Below, in pieces: positions 17,403-27,902 of a stretch of 64,000 nucleotides of DNA (positions are counted from its first letter, which is position 1; every line of letters starts with the position of its first letter). The DNA comes from Lysobacterales bacterium (GTDB lineage: Bacteria; Pseudomonadota; Gammaproteobacteria; Xanthomonadales; SZUA-5): positions 1 to 64,000 of the forward strand of contig JABAQR010000002.1 of NCBI GenBank assembly GCA_019187485.1, in the 5' to 3' direction. Both the position numbers and the translations under genes were made by a program. Under the pieces are notes generated by a model. The model had not been told where the DNA came from. It did no database searches and saw nothing but the letters and a program-made list of their open reading frames with translations.

Positions 17403-18082
17403 GTGCCCCGCCGCTGATCGACCTCGAGCTGCGCAAATCCCTGCGGGCGGGGGCGCGCCGCTTCGAACTGGCGCTGCGGCTGCGCTCGCACAACGAACGC
17501 ATCGTCGTGCTCGGGCCCTCGGGCGCCGGCAAGACCCTGCTGCTGCACCTGATCGCCGGCCTCACGCGTCCGGACGCCGGATCGATCCACCTGCAGGGTC
17601 GCTGCCTGCACGATTCCGCTCGGCGCGTCGATGTGCCGGCGCGCGCACGCGGCGTCGGTTTCGTGTTCCAGGACTACGCGCTGTTCCCGCACCTGGACGC
17701 GCGCCAGAACATCGGCTTCGGCCTGCACCGCGGCTGGCGCGGACCGTCGCGCCGCTGGCGCGATCCGCGCGTCGAGGAATGGCTGCAGCGCTTCGGGCTC
17801 GGCGAAGTGGCGCACCAGTATCCGTCCGAGCTGTCCGGCGGCCAGCGCCAGCGCGTTGCGCTGGCACGTGCGCTGGTGTCGGCGCCCTCGGTGCTGCTGC
17901 TGGACGAGCCCTTCGCCGCGCTCGACACCGGCCTGCGTCGCAGCCTGCGCGCGGAACTGGACCAGTTGCAGCGCCGCCTGCGGGTGCCGATGCTGCTGGT
18001 CACCCACGATCCGGAAGACGCTGAGTACCTGGGCGGCGAGGTATTGCGCTTGCGCGAAGGACGGGTCGAATCCGCGGACTGA
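17399..18082 (+). CDS. modC: Molybdate ABC transporter ATPase ModC, short form
   Basis: 227 residues with Walker A GPSGAGKT, Q-loop VFQDYALFPHLDA, signature LSGGQRQR, Walker B VLLLDEPFAALD and the switch His in LLVTHDPEDA. It ends right after the ATPase core (LRLREGRVESAD). Canonical ModC is about 350 residues with a C-terminal Mop domain that binds molybdate and inhibits transport; that domain is missing here. The downstream sequence does not encode it in another frame, since agmatinase begins on the other strand. Either this lineage uses a short ModC or feedback control is done elsewhere. Confidence 0.9.
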   Translation: MSAPPLIDLELRKSLRAGARRFELALRLRSHNERIVVLGPSGAGKTLLLHLIAGLTRPDAGSIHLQGRCLHDSARRVDVPARARGVGFVFQDYALFPHLDARQNIGFGLHRGWRGPSRRWRDPRVEEWLQRFGLGEVAHQYPSELSGGQRQRVALARALVSAPSVLLLDEPFAALDTGLRRSLRAELDQLQRRLRVPMLLVTHDPEDAEYLGGEVLRLREGRVESAD

Positions 18083-18088
18083 TCCGCG

Positions 18089-18105
18089 GACCCGACCCTC
18101 GGGTC
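18089..18105. terminator. Short hairpin between convergent modC and agmatinase genes
   Basis: GACCCGA and TCGGGTC (18089-18095 with 18099-18105) form a 7-bp stem in the 21-base gap between the two stops. A nearby doubled TCCGCGGA can also pair. There is no U-tract, so termination is only suggested. Confidence 0.35.
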
Positions 18106-19069
18106 AGCCCTGCGCCGCCGCGCACAGCGCGAGCATCTCCTGGGCTACGCTGGCCGCGGCCAGCGCGGTGATTTCGGCGTGGTCGTAAGGTGGCGAGACT
18201 TCGACCACGTCCATGCCGACCACGTCCAGGCCAGCAAGGCCGCGCAGCAGTTCCAGCGCCTGGTGGGTGCTGAAGCCGCCGACCACCGGCGTGCCGGTGC
18301 CCGGCGCGTACGCGGGATCGAGGAAGTCGACGTCGAAGCTCAGGTAGCAGGCGCGCGTGCCGACGCGCGCACGGATCGCGGCGATCGTCGCGGCGATGCC
18401 TTCGCGGTGCATCCAGCGCGCGTCGAGCACCTGGTAGCCGTGGGTCTCCGGGTTCTTCGTGCGCATGCCGAGCTGGATCGAGCAGGCCGGATCGACCAGG
18501 CCCTCGCGCGCGGCGTGGAAGAACATGCTGCCGTGATCGATGCGCGGCTCGGCATCGGCCCAGGTGTCGCTGTGCGCGTCGAAGTGGACCAGCGCCAGCG
18601 CTTCGCCGCGCTGCGCGTGCAGCGCGCGCAGGATCGGGTAGCTGATGAAGTGATCGCCGCCGAGCGCGAGCACGCGCACGCCGGCGCGCGCGAACTGCGC
18701 GAACTGCGCCTCGATCAGCGCGGGCACCCGATCCGGGTGGCCGGCGTCGAAATACACATCGCCCCAGTCGACGATGTGCAGCGCCTCGCAGGGATCGACG
18801 TCCCAGGCGTAAGGGCCGCACCAGGCCAGCGAAGCCGACGCCGCGCGGATCGCGCGCGGGCCGAGCCGTGTGCCCGGGCGATTGGTCGTGGCGAGGTCGA
18901 AGGGCACGCCGACGACCGCGAGGTCGACGCCGGCGAGTTCCCTGGTGTAACGCCGACGCAGGAAGCTCAGTGCACCCGAATAGGTGGGTTCGGCGAGCGA
19001 GCCGTAGGGGCTCGTCCGGGTGAAGGCGAGGTCGGTGGTGGTCGGGTGTGCGGACTTCGGTTCGTTCAT
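18104..19069 (-). CDS. speB: Agmatinase (arginase/ureohydrolase family)
   Basis: 321 residues with every manganese-binding signature of the ureohydrolase family: LALGGDHFISYP, VHFDAHSDTW and LSFDVDFLDPAYAPGTGTP. PYGSLAEPTYSGALSFLRR at the start and VVGVPFDLATTNRPGTRLGPRAIR match agmatinases rather than arginases. It hydrolyses agmatine to putrescine and urea, feeding the puu pathway. It lies 110 bases downstream of the aminotransferase gene on the same strand. Guanidinobutyrase or a related guanidine hydrolase is the main alternative. Confidence 0.86.
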   Translation of the reverse strand: MNEPKSAHPTTTDLAFTRTSPYGSLAEPTYSGALSFLRRRYTRELAGVDLAVVGVPFDLATTNRPGTRLGPRAIRAASASLAWCGPYAWDVDPCEALHIVDWGDVYFDAGHPDRVPALIEAQFAQFARAGVRVLALGGDHFISYPILRALHAQRGEALALVHFDAHSDTWADAEPRIDHGSMFFHAAREGLVDPACSIQLGMRTKNPETHGYQVLDARWMHREGIAATIAAIRARVGTRACYLSFDVDFLDPAYAPGTGTPVVGGFSTHQALELLRGLAGLDVVGMDVVEVSPPYDHAEITALAAASVAQEMLALCAAAQG

Positions 19070-19179
19070 GGCGACATGCCTGCAGGTCGTGGCAGGGGAC
19101 CGGCCTGACGGCCCGCTGCCCGATGGTCTGCATGCACCCGCGGCCAGGACAGGCTTGACCGCGGTGAAATCCGTGCGGG

Positions 19180-20550
19180 TCAGGTGGTCTCGCGAATCGC
19201 CTCCGCCAGCCGCTCGAAGATCGCGTCGATGTGCGCCTTCTCGATGATCAGCGGCGGCGACAGCGCGATCACGTCGCCGGTGGTGCGGATCAGCAGGTCC
19301 TTGTCGTGGAAGCAGCGCGTGAACACCTCGTAGGCGCGCGCGCCGACCGCGCCTGGTCGCGAGGCCAGCTCGACCGCGCCGATCAGGCCGAAGTTGCGGA
19401 TGTCGATGACGTTCGGCAGTTCCCGGAGCGCGTGCAGCGCGTCCTCCCAGTACTGGCCGAGTTCGATCGCCTTGTCGAAGAGTTTCTCTTCGGCGTAGAT
19501 GTCCAGCGTTGCCAGCGCCGCGGCACAGGCCACCGGGTGGCCGGAGTAGGTGTAGCCGTGGAACAGCTCGATCGCGCCTTCCGGGCCGTGCATGAAGGCG
19601 TCGTGGATGGTGTTGGAGACCAGCACCGCGCCCATCGGGACGGCGCCATTGCTGAGACCCTTGGCGATCGTGATCAGATCCGGCGTGACCCCGAAGCGCT
19701 GCGCGGCGAAAGGCATGCCGACGCGCCCGAAACCGGTGATGACCTCGTCGAAGATCAGCAGGATGCCGTGCTTGTCGCAGATCTCGCGAACGCGCTTGAG
19801 ATAACCCTCAGGCGGCAGCACCACGCCCGCCGAGCCGGCGATCGGCTCGACGATGACCGCGGCGATGGTGCTGGCATCGTGCAGCGCAACCAGGCGCTCC
19901 AGGTCCTCGGCGAGTTCCACGCCGTGCGCCGGCAGCCCGCGGCTGAAGGCGTTGCGGTTGAGGTCGAGCGTGTGCCGCAGGTGGTCGGTGCCGGGCAGCA
20001 GTGCGCCGAAGAACTTGCGGTTGTTTGGCAGGCCGCCGACGCTGATGCCGCCGAAGCCGACCCCGTGGTAGCCCTTCTCGCGGCCGATCAGGCGCGTGCG
20101 CTGGCCCTCGCCACGCACGCGGTGCCAGGCGATCGCGATCTTGAGCGCGGTGTCCACCGACTCCGAGCCGGAGTTGGTGAAGAACACGCGCTTGAGCGGC
20201 TCCGGCGCGATCCCGGCCAGGCGCTCGGCCACCTTGAAGGGCAGCGGATGGCCCATCTGGAAGGTCGGTGCGAAGTCCATCGTCGCGATCTGCTGGCTGA
20301 CCGCATCGACGATGCGCCGGCGCGCGTGGCCGGCGTTGCAGCACCACAACCCAGCGGTGCCGTCGAGCACCTGGCGCCCGTCGACCGCGCGGTAGTACAT
20401 GCCTTCGGCGCCGGCGAGCAGGCGCGGACGGTGCTTGAACTGGCGGTTCGCCGTGAAGGGCATCCAGAAGGCGTCCAGATGCTCCGGCTGGCTGGTCGCC
20501 TCGGCGGCGTAATGGGCGGCGTAGGGGCCATGATCGTGCGCAGTGGTCAT
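19180..20550 (-). CDS. Omega-amino acid:pyruvate aminotransferase (beta-alanine/GABA type, class III PLP)
   Basis: 456 residues, similar throughout to Pseudomonas beta-alanine:pyruvate aminotransferase as I recall it: DAFWMPFTANRQFK, GLWCCNAGHARRRI, FTNSGSESVDTALKIA, GREKGYHGVGFGGISVGG, LLIFDEVITGFGRVG and the PLP lysine in TIAKGLSNGAVPMGAV (about K297). It probably removes the amino group of beta-alanine or GABA, the products of polyamine breakdown, yielding a semialdehyde and alanine. The ATG at 20550 follows GAGAGGAA; an in-frame ATG at 20583 is less likely. It is divergent from the puuR-like gene, with two dyad sites between them. Confidence 0.83.
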   Translation of the reverse strand: MTTAHDHGPYAAHYAAEATSQPEHLDAFWMPFTANRQFKHRPRLLAGAEGMYYRAVDGRQVLDGTAGLWCCNAGHARRRIVDAVSQQIATMDFAPTFQMGHPLPFKVAERLAGIAPEPLKRVFFTNSGSESVDTALKIAIAWHRVRGEGQRTRLIGREKGYHGVGFGGISVGGLPNNRKFFGALLPGTDHLRHTLDLNRNAFSRGLPAHGVELAEDLERLVALHDASTIAAVIVEPIAGSAGVVLPPEGYLKRVREICDKHGILLIFDEVITGFGRVGMPFAAQRFGVTPDLITIAKGLSNGAVPMGAVLVSNTIHDAFMHGPEGAIELFHGYTYSGHPVACAAALATLDIYAEEKLFDKAIELGQYWEDALHALRELPNVIDIRNFGLIGAVELASRPGAVGARAYEVFTRCFHDKDLLIRTTGDVIALSPPLIIEKAHIDAIFERLAEAIRETT

Positions 20551-20564
20551 CCCCGATTCCTCTC

Positions 20565-20622
20565 TGTCGAAAATTCTTGACATCTTAGCGCGAGATGGTC
20601 CGGTGTTGTCGAATATCTGGCA
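20565..20622. promoter_or_regulatory. Two related operator-like dyads between the aminotransferase and puuR genes
   Basis: Site 1 (20565-20582) reads TGTCGAAAATTCTTGACA and site 2 (20607-20622) reads TGTCGAATATCTGGCA. Both begin TGTCGAA, are partly symmetric and have AT-rich centres, and their centres are about 41 bp apart (roughly four helical turns). Site 2 touches the regulator start. They are plausible autoregulatory sites for the neighbouring XRE-cupin protein. Confidence 0.5.
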
Positions 20623-20633
20623 ACATGTGCGCG

Positions 20634-21182
20634 ATGGACATCGGACTTCGATTGCAGGGCGTACGCAAGCTCAAGGGTCTGTCCCAGCGTGAGCTTGCCA
20701 AGCGCGTTGGCGTCACCAACAGCACCATCTCGCTGATCGAGCAGAACAAGGTCAGCCCGTCGATCTCTTCGCTGAAGAAGGTGCTCGACGGCATCCCGAT
20801 CACGCTCGCCGAGTTCTTCACGCCGGAGGAGGCAGTGGCCGAGGACGGCCCTTTCTTCCGTGCCGACCAGCTGCCCGACCTCGGCAACAACGGCATTCAT
20901 TACTTCCTGGTCGGTCGCCACGACCGCCGCCGCCGCCAGATGTGCATCCTGCGTGAGCTGATGCCGGCGGGCAGCGACACCGGAGCGGAAATGCTGAGCC
21001 ACGAAGGCGAGGAAGGCGGCGTCGTCATCAGTGGCCGCGTCGAGGTGACCGTAGGCGCCGACGTGCGCGTGCTCGGCCCCGGCGATGCCTACTATTTCGA
21101 CAGCCGCAGCCCGCACCGCTTCCGCAATGTCGGCGACGGCGAGGCGCTGCTGGTGAGCGCGAGCACGCCGCCTACTTTCTGA
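20634..21182 (+). CDS. puuR: XRE-family transcriptional regulator with cupin domain, PuuR-like
   Basis: 182 residues. The N-terminal helix-turn-helix (about residues 5-60: RLQGVRKLKGLSQRELAKRV, TNSTISLIEQNKVSPSISSL) is followed by a linker and a C-terminal cupin_2 barrel (about 105-180, with MLSHEGEEGGVVISGRVEV and GDAYYFDSRSPHRFRN). This layout, length and the KKVLDGIPITLAEFF bridge match PuuR, the putrescine-responsive repressor. MDIGLRL is the usual opening, so 20634 is preferred over the ATG at 20625. It probably represses the flanking aminotransferase and puuC genes and itself. Confidence 0.85.
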   Translation: MDIGLRLQGVRKLKGLSQRELAKRVGVTNSTISLIEQNKVSPSISSLKKVLDGIPITLAEFFTPEEAVAEDGPFFRADQLPDLGNNGIHYFLVGRHDRRRRQMCILRELMPAGSDTGAEMLSHEGEEGGVVISGRVEVTVGADVRVLGPGDAYYFDSRSPHRFRNVGDGEALLVSASTPPTF

Positions 21183-21183
21183 C

Positions 21184-21265
21184 GGTGTTGGTTCCTGGTG
21201 TTGGCGGAAGCGGACCCCGGGTGCATCGCGATTTCCGGCTTTGACCAACACCAACAACCAGCACC
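21184..21265. repeat. Inverted repeat with GGTGTTGG-rich arms
   Basis: Arms 21184-21204 and 21245-21265 are 21-bp inverted copies with three mismatches, each made of repeated GGTGTTGG/GGTTG words, around a 40-base spacer. It lies in the 119-base gap between puuR and puuC and starts two bases after the puuR stop. It could act as a terminator or an RNA stabiliser. Its design resembles the other repeat-armed elements. Confidence 0.7.
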
Positions 21266-21301
21266 AGCTCCGTTGGATAGCAGCCCGCACAGGACCTACC
21301 G

Positions 21302-22789
21302 ATGACCCCACCCGACTGGCACACCCGCGCCGCCAACCTGACGCCGCCGCGCCAGGCCTTCATCGACGGCAAGGCCGTCGACGCCGCCTCCGGCGAGACC
21401 TTCGATTGCATCAGTCCGGTCGATGGCCGGCTGCTGACGCGGGTGGCCTCCTGTGGCGCAGAAGACGTCGAACGCGCCGTCGTGTCCGCGCGGCGCGCCT
21501 TCGAAGACGGGCGCTGGAGCGCGCGCACGCCGACGCAGCGCAAGCGCGTGCTGCAAAAACTCGGCGAGCTGATGCAGCAGCACCGCGAGGAACTGGCGTT
21601 GCTGGAGACGCTCGACATGGGCAAGCCGATCGCCGACGCGCTCGGCATTGACGTGCCGGCGAGCGTACGCTGCGTGCTGTGGACCGCCGAGGCGATCGAC
21701 AAGGTCTACGGCGAGGTCGCGCCGACCGGACCGGATGAACTCGGCTTGATCACGCGTGAACCTCTCGGTGTGATCGCGGCGATCGTGCCGTGGAACTTCC
21801 CCTTGCTGATGGCGGTGTGGAAGCTCGCGCCGGCGCTCGCGACCGGCAATTCGGTGGTGCTGAAGCCTTCCGAGAAATCGCCGCTGACCGCGCTGCGGCT
21901 GGCCGAACTGGCGATCGAGGCCGGCATCCCCGCCGGCGTGCTGAACGTGCTGCCGGGATTCGGCAAGACCGCCGGCGAGCCGCTGGCGCTGCACATGGAC
22001 GTCGACGGCCTGGTGTTCACCGGCTCGACCGCGGTCGGCAAGCATTTGCTCGGCTGTGCGGCGCGCTCGAACATGAAACGGGCCTACATGGAGTGCGGCG
22101 GCAAGAGCCCGAACGTGGTGTTCGCCGATGCGCCCAGCCTGCAACAGGCCGCCCAGGCCGCCGCCTCCGGCATCTTCTTCAACCAGGGCGAAGTCTGCAC
22201 GGCGGCCTCACGGCTGCTGGTCGAGCGCTCGGTCAAGGACGAGTTCGTCGCGATGGTGGTCGCGGCCGGCCGGCGCATGCAGCCGCGCCATCCGCTCGAT
22301 CCGGACGCGCCGATGGGTGCGATGGTCGACGAGGTGCAGATGCGGCGCGTGCTCGGCTACATCGAGCAAGGTCGCGCGCAGGGCGCGCAGCTGCGCCTCG
22401 GTGGCTCGCGCACGCTCACCGAGACCGGCGGCTACTACATCGAGCCGACCATCTTCGACGACGTCCAGCCGCAAATGACGATCGCCCGCGAGGAGATCTT
22501 CGGCCCGGTGCTTTCCGTGATCGGCTTCGACGGCGAGGAGGAAGGACTGCGCATCGCCAACGACACGCCCTACGGCCTCGCCGCCGGCGTCTGGACCCGC
22601 GACATCAGCAAGGCGCACCGGATGGCGCGCCGCCTGCGCGCCGGCAGTGTCTGGGTCAACTACTGGGACGGCGGCGACATGACCGCGCCCTTCGGCGGCT
22701 ACAAGCAGTCCGGCAACGGTCGCGACAAGTCGCTGCACGCCTTCGAGAAGTACACCGAGCTCAAGGCGACCTGGGTCAACCTGGGGTAG
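21302..22789 (+). CDS. puuC: Gamma-glutamyl-gamma-aminobutyraldehyde dehydrogenase PuuC-type
   Basis: 495 residues, exactly the length of E. coli PuuC. Aldehyde dehydrogenase motifs are complete: VPWNFPLLMAVWKLAPALATG, FTGSTAVGK, the catalytic Glu in MECGGKSPNVVF and the catalytic Cys in FFNQGEVCTAASR. The start AANLTPPRQAFIDGK also fits PuuC. It oxidises the aldehyde made by PuuB to gamma-glutamyl-GABA with NAD(P), and may also accept aminobutyraldehyde from SpuC. It lies downstream of puuR on the same strand and is probably controlled by it. Confidence 0.9.
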   Translation: MTPPDWHTRAANLTPPRQAFIDGKAVDAASGETFDCISPVDGRLLTRVASCGAEDVERAVVSARRAFEDGRWSARTPTQRKRVLQKLGELMQQHREELALLETLDMGKPIADALGIDVPASVRCVLWTAEAIDKVYGEVAPTGPDELGLITREPLGVIAAIVPWNFPLLMAVWKLAPALATGNSVVLKPSEKSPLTALRLAELAIEAGIPAGVLNVLPGFGKTAGEPLALHMDVDGLVFTGSTAVGKHLLGCAARSNMKRAYMECGGKSPNVVFADAPSLQQAAQAAASGIFFNQGEVCTAASRLLVERSVKDEFVAMVVAAGRRMQPRHPLDPDAPMGAMVDEVQMRRVLGYIEQGRAQGAQLRLGGSRTLTETGGYYIEPTIFDDVQPQMTIAREEIFGPVLSVIGFDGEEEGLRIANDTPYGLAAGVWTRDISKAHRMARRLRAGSVWVNYWDGGDMTAPFGGYKQSGNGRDKSLHAFEKYTELKATWVNLG

Positions 22790-22998
22790 GGCGGCCCAGC
22801 GCGGGCCCGGAAAATCGGGACGCCTTCCGCCGTCGGAGGGCAGTGCTCCGGTCGCGCACGACCGCGGATCCCGACAACGGCTGCGGACCCCGTCGTTTGC
22901 TTTTTTTTGCTTCGTTCGTGCCGATTGTGGAGCAGGCATTCCGACGGGCACGCACCGGCACCAGTACACTCACGCGCTCACGAACAGGTTGGGCGACC

Positions 22999-24464
22999 GT
23001 GAGCCAGCGCTGGCGACCGCATTCCGAGCCCTGGGTGATCGCGCACCGCGGCGCCAGCGGGCTGCTGCCGGAGCACACCTTGCCCGCCTATGCGCTGGCG
23101 ATCGAGCAGGGCGCGGACGTGATCGAGCCGGATCTCGTCGCCAGCGCCGACGGTGTGCTGCATGCGCGCCACGACCTCGGTCTTGCGCGCAGCACCGATG
23201 TCGCCAGCCATCGGCGGTTCGCCGGCCGCCGGCGCCGCGACGAGGACGGTGTCGAGGACTGGTGGATCGCCGATTTCACCGCGGCTGAACTCGCCACGCT
23301 GCGTGCACGCCAACCCTGGCCACAGCGCCCGCGGGAGCGCGATGGCTGCTACCGGTTGCCGTACTTCGCGCAGGTGCTCGATCTGCTGCTGCTGGAGCGG
23401 CGCCGGCGCGAGCGCCCGCTGCTGGCCTATCCCGAGCTCAAGCATCCCGAGTATTTCGCGGCGCGCGGGATCGATGTGGTCGCGTGCCTCGCCGCCGAGC
23501 TGGAAGCGCGTGACCTGATCGGCGCCGATGCGCCGCTGCTGGTGCAGTGTTTCGACCGGTCGACGTTGCAACGGGTGCGCGAGCGCACCGGCCTGCGCAC
23601 GGTGCTGCTGGCGAATACGCTGCCTGCGGTGGACACGCCCGGCGTCGACGGTTTCGGGATCGCCAAGGCAGCGCTCGCGACGCCCGAAGGCCGCGCCTTC
23701 GTGCGCGCCGCGCACGCCGCCGGACGGATGGTGCACGCATGGACCTATCGCGACGACCAGCCGGTCGCCGGCCGTGACCCGTTGTCGGAGTGCCGCAGCG
23801 CCTACGCGGCCGGTCTCGACGGCCTGTTCAGCGATTTCCCGGCGACCGCGCTGGCCGCGCGTCGCGCCTGGCGTGCCGGCGAGCTGCGCATCGAGTGCCT
23901 CAGCGGGGCGGCGATCACGCCCTGGCTGCCCGCACTCGCCGCGCTGCGCATCCGTGTGTTCCGCGACTGGCCCTACCTCTACGATGGCGATGCCGCCTAC
24001 GAGTCCGCCTATCTGCGGGCCTACGCGGCTTCGTCGCGCAGCCTGGTCGTGCTCGCATGCGATGGCGACGAGGTGGTCGGCTGTTCCACGGCGACCGCGC
24101 TGACCGACGTCGACTCGCAGTTCCGGGCGCCTTTCCAGGCGGCCGGCATCGATCCCGAATCGATCTGCTACTTCGGCGAATCGGTGCTCGACCCGCGCTA
24201 CCGCGGACGCGGCCTCGGTCACCGTTTCTTCGACGAGCGCGAGGCGCACGCACGCGCACTCGGCTACGCCACTGCGGCGTTCTGTGCGGTACAACGCGCC
24301 GCCGACGATCCGCGCCGGCCGATCACTCACCGGCCGCTCGACGAGTTCTGGCGCGCGCGCGGCTACCAGCCGCAGCCGCATCTGGTCACCGAATTCGCCT
24401 GGCGCGAGCTCGACGACCCGGCACCCCGTGCGCACCGCATGCAGTTCTGGACGCGCGAACTGTC

Positions 24465-24468
<4 letters not shown>
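22999..24468 (+). CDS. Fusion of glycerophosphodiester phosphodiesterase and GNAT acetyltransferase
   Basis: 489 residues in one frame. Residues about 8-295 are a GDPD/GlpQ-type barrel: AHRGASGLLPEHTLPAYALA, EPDLVASADGVLHARHD, YPELKHPEYF and FSDFPATALAARRAW. Residues about 305-489 form a GNAT-like domain (LVVLACDGDEVVGCSTATAL, ESVLDPRYRGRGLGHRFFDER, FWRARGYQPQP) with the acetyl-CoA R-G-x-G-L-G loop. GlpQ-type enzymes are normally exported; here no signal peptide precedes the barrel, so it should be cytoplasmic. The GTG at 22999 is the likely start. Its stop overlaps the next start (ATGA). Joint function unknown. Confidence 0.78.
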
Positions 24469-27583
<3,115 letters not shown>

Positions 27584-27584
<1 letters not shown>

Positions 27585-27742
27585 TGTCCTGTCCCGCAAG
27601 TAGCGTGAAGAAGTTCCGGATGGATTTCGTCGCGAGACAAGGCGGGAGGAGGAGCCATAGTGGTTCTATGGCGACGACGAGCAACGCAGTATCGCGGCGA
27701 AAGACGCCGGAACTATTCGACGGTATTTGCGGGACAGGACAC
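27584..27742. mobile_element. 159-bp MITE-like element, IS630/Tc1-type ends
   Basis: Perfect terminal inverted repeats of 16 bp (GTGTCCTGTCCCGCAA and its complement) bound the element, each preceded or followed by TA within CTAG, as expected from TA target duplication at a CTAG site. An inner GTTCCGG/CCGGAAC pair extends the symmetry. The interior is too short for a transposase. It begins inside the TAG stop of the histidine kinase. The remaining bases to 27902 show nothing recognisable. Confidence 0.72.
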
Positions 27743-27902
27743 TAGCCCGGATGCTCCATGAAGTCGCGCGGAAATATTCCGGTTTCGTTGCGGCGACCCG
27801 GAGGCGGCGGAACAGAGTCCGGACAGTCTGTGCAGGAGTTCCGAACCGGGTGTCCGCGGTCCACGGGTCGACGATTGCGACCGGAGGCGGATCCGGGAGC
27901 GA

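Noticed and set aside
16737-18082. Frameshift explaining the short modC
   Set aside because: No Mop-like sequence was found in any frame after the stop, and the opposite strand is filled by agmatinase from 18104.
20577-20605. TTGACA as -35 of the puuR-like gene
   Set aside because: The bases at the right spacing are CCGGTG. The hexamer is better seen as part of a dyad operator.
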